64,000 nt of DNA from NCBI GenBank assembly GCA_002339675.1, contig DDKB01000001.1, positions 124,001 to 188,000 of the forward strand, given 5' to 3'. Made by a program: the position numbers and the translations under genes. Numbering within the stretch: the first letter of the stretch is position 1; every line of letters begins with the position of its first letter. This DNA comes from Stutzerimonas stutzeri (lineage in GTDB: Bacteria; Pseudomonadota; Gammaproteobacteria; Pseudomonadales; Pseudomonadaceae). Positions 63,460 through 64,000 of the stretch are shown here, in pieces. The notes below the pieces were generated by a model. That model was not told where the DNA came from, did no database searches, and was given only the letters and a program-made list of their open reading frames with translations.

Positions 63460-63540
63460 AGGGCGACGCGAGCCGCGGGGAATGCGGAACTCCACAATAC
63501 GAAAAGCAAAAGCTTCGCCTCGAGGGCGGGCCTCCCACAG
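63460..63540. repeat. REPIN-like element, copy A
   Basis: Begins with GGGCGACGCGAGCCGCGGGG and ends in inverted orientation with CTTCGCCTCGAGGGCGGGCC TCCCACAG-type sequence. The two halves are related inverted repeats, as in paired REP sequences of pseudomonads. A second copy lies 50 bases further on. Confidence 0.5.
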
Positions 63541-63587
63541 AAATAGGTCCCGTGCAGCACGTCCTCGTGTGCCGGTGCCACGCTTTC

Positions 63588-63668
63588 TTGCGGGAGGCGC
63601 GACCCGCGGCGAACTGCGCTGGCTCGGTGTCCGAAACGCTTCGCCCCGGAGGGCGGCTCCCACAGTCC
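63588..63668. repeat. REPIN-like element, copy B
   Basis: The left arm TGCGGGAGGCGCGACCCGCG and the right arm GCTTCGCCCCGGAGGGCGGC followed by TCCCACAG are reverse-complement related (GTGGGAGCCGCC... against GCGGGAGGCGCG...). It repeats the arrangement of copy A in direct orientation. The 305-base gap 63401-63705 contains these repeats and no gene. Confidence 0.55.
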
Positions 63669-63705
63669 CGCAGCCGATCAAACCGCATCCGCGGCTAGCG
63701 CGGCT

Positions 63706-64000
63706 CTAGCCGCGAGGCACCACGATCAGGCCGGCGCGTTCGCCGATCGCGACGTCAGCCTGGGGGAAGAGGATATGCGCGTCGGCTTCTTCGACGACCC
63801 AGCGCACGCCGCCTTCGTCCTCGGCCAGCAGACTGCCGAGCGGCAGCGCGGTGAAATTCTCGATATCCGCGGGCAGCCGTAGCACAAAGGCGTCACTGCG
63901 CTTGATGACTTCCCGCGCCAGGCGGAAGGTTTTCACCGGCGGCAATGGCTGCGTCGGCTCAGGCGGGATGACCGCCTCAATCCAGCCGCGAGCCGCGTGG
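63706..64000 (-). CDS. Succinylglutamate desuccinylase/aspartoacylase-like protein, 3' part
   Basis: The gene enters from the right edge; about 97 C-terminal residues are visible (AARGWIEAVIPPEPTQPLPPVKTFRLAREVIKRSDAFVLR...), without a start codon that must be used: the apparent start at 63945 is only an internal TTG and the frame continues to the window end. The ending segments LGSLLAEDEGGVRWVVEEADAHILFPQADVAIGERAGLIVVPRG resemble the C-terminal domain of AstE/AspA-type zinc carboxypeptidases. The catalytic zinc motifs lie outside the window. Confidence 0.6.
   Translation of the reverse strand, partial: HAARGWIEAVIPPEPTQPLPPVKTFRLAREVIKRSDAFVLRLPADIENFTALPLGSLLAEDEGGVRWVVEEADAHILFPQADVAIGERAGLIVVPRG

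Overview
The window reads as a high-GC gammaproteobacterial chromosome of the Pseudomonas/Stutzerimonas group. The block mtnP-nagZ-(L,D-transpeptidase)-psrA-lexA-sulA-...-topA-...-fadA-fadB keeps the order I remember for P. aeruginosa PA3004-PA3014, and many proteins (TopA, FadAB, MTIP, NagZ, PsrA, QuiP, BetB) look like close pseudomonad orthologues. Species level cannot be decided from the sequence alone.

Layout. (1) 1-3143: the 5' part of ibpA with a sigma32-like promoter and a structured leader, a YgfF-like SDR, dusC, two small secreted acidic proteins and a 58-residue membrane peptide. (2) 3179-3580: two identical initiator tRNA-fMet genes, each with its own promoter and terminator. (3) 3581-21757: a long AT-richer leader carrying an ops (RfaH-recruitment) element, then an exopolysaccharide operon: PhyH-like oxygenase, DegT aminotransferase, Wzx flippase, glycosyltransferases, a Wzc-type co-polymerase/tyrosine kinase, WbqC, an RfaH antiterminator inside the operon, a Wzy-like polymerase, a PslG-like glycoside hydrolase, two small unknown proteins and an acyltransferase. 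No priming glycosyltransferase or Wza exporter is present. (4) 21786-25479: a KaiC-like dual ATPase overlapping a single-domain response regulator, divergent from a membrane diguanylate cyclase. (5) 25586-26908: rimO.

(6) 27193-37026: a nucleoside/nucleobase acquisition region: Tsx-like porin, RutR-like TetR regulator, a complete BMP/YufOPQ-type ABC importer (ATPase, two permeases and a substrate-binding protein encoded 2 kb away), a nucleoside 2-deoxyribosyltransferase-fold protein, a ChaA-type antiporter and an IPNS-type 2-oxoglutarate oxygenase. Three very similar sigma54 (-24/-12) promoters precede the porin, the ATPase-permease operon and the binding-protein gene, which ties these units into one probable nitrogen-controlled regulon.

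(7) 37083-42450: betT-betB-betA (choline uptake and oxidation to glycine betaine) without betI. (8) 42820-47357: trmO, quiP (acyl-homoserine lactone/penicillin acylase family), DUF2489, a His-rich SEC-C protein and a LEA-type lipoprotein. (9) 47506-62945: housekeeping and stress block: mtnP, nagZ, L,D-transpeptidase, psrA (own palindrome), lexA (two SOS boxes), sulA, EamA transporter, topA, DUF1653, fadA, fadB, ptrB. (10) 63053-64000: DUF2892 protein, two REPIN-like repeats and the 3' end of a succinylglutamate desuccinylase/aspartoacylase-like gene.

Most start codons were chosen by ribosome-binding sites and by comparison with remembered family N-termini. Product names rest on sequence motifs and recalled family members, not on database searches.
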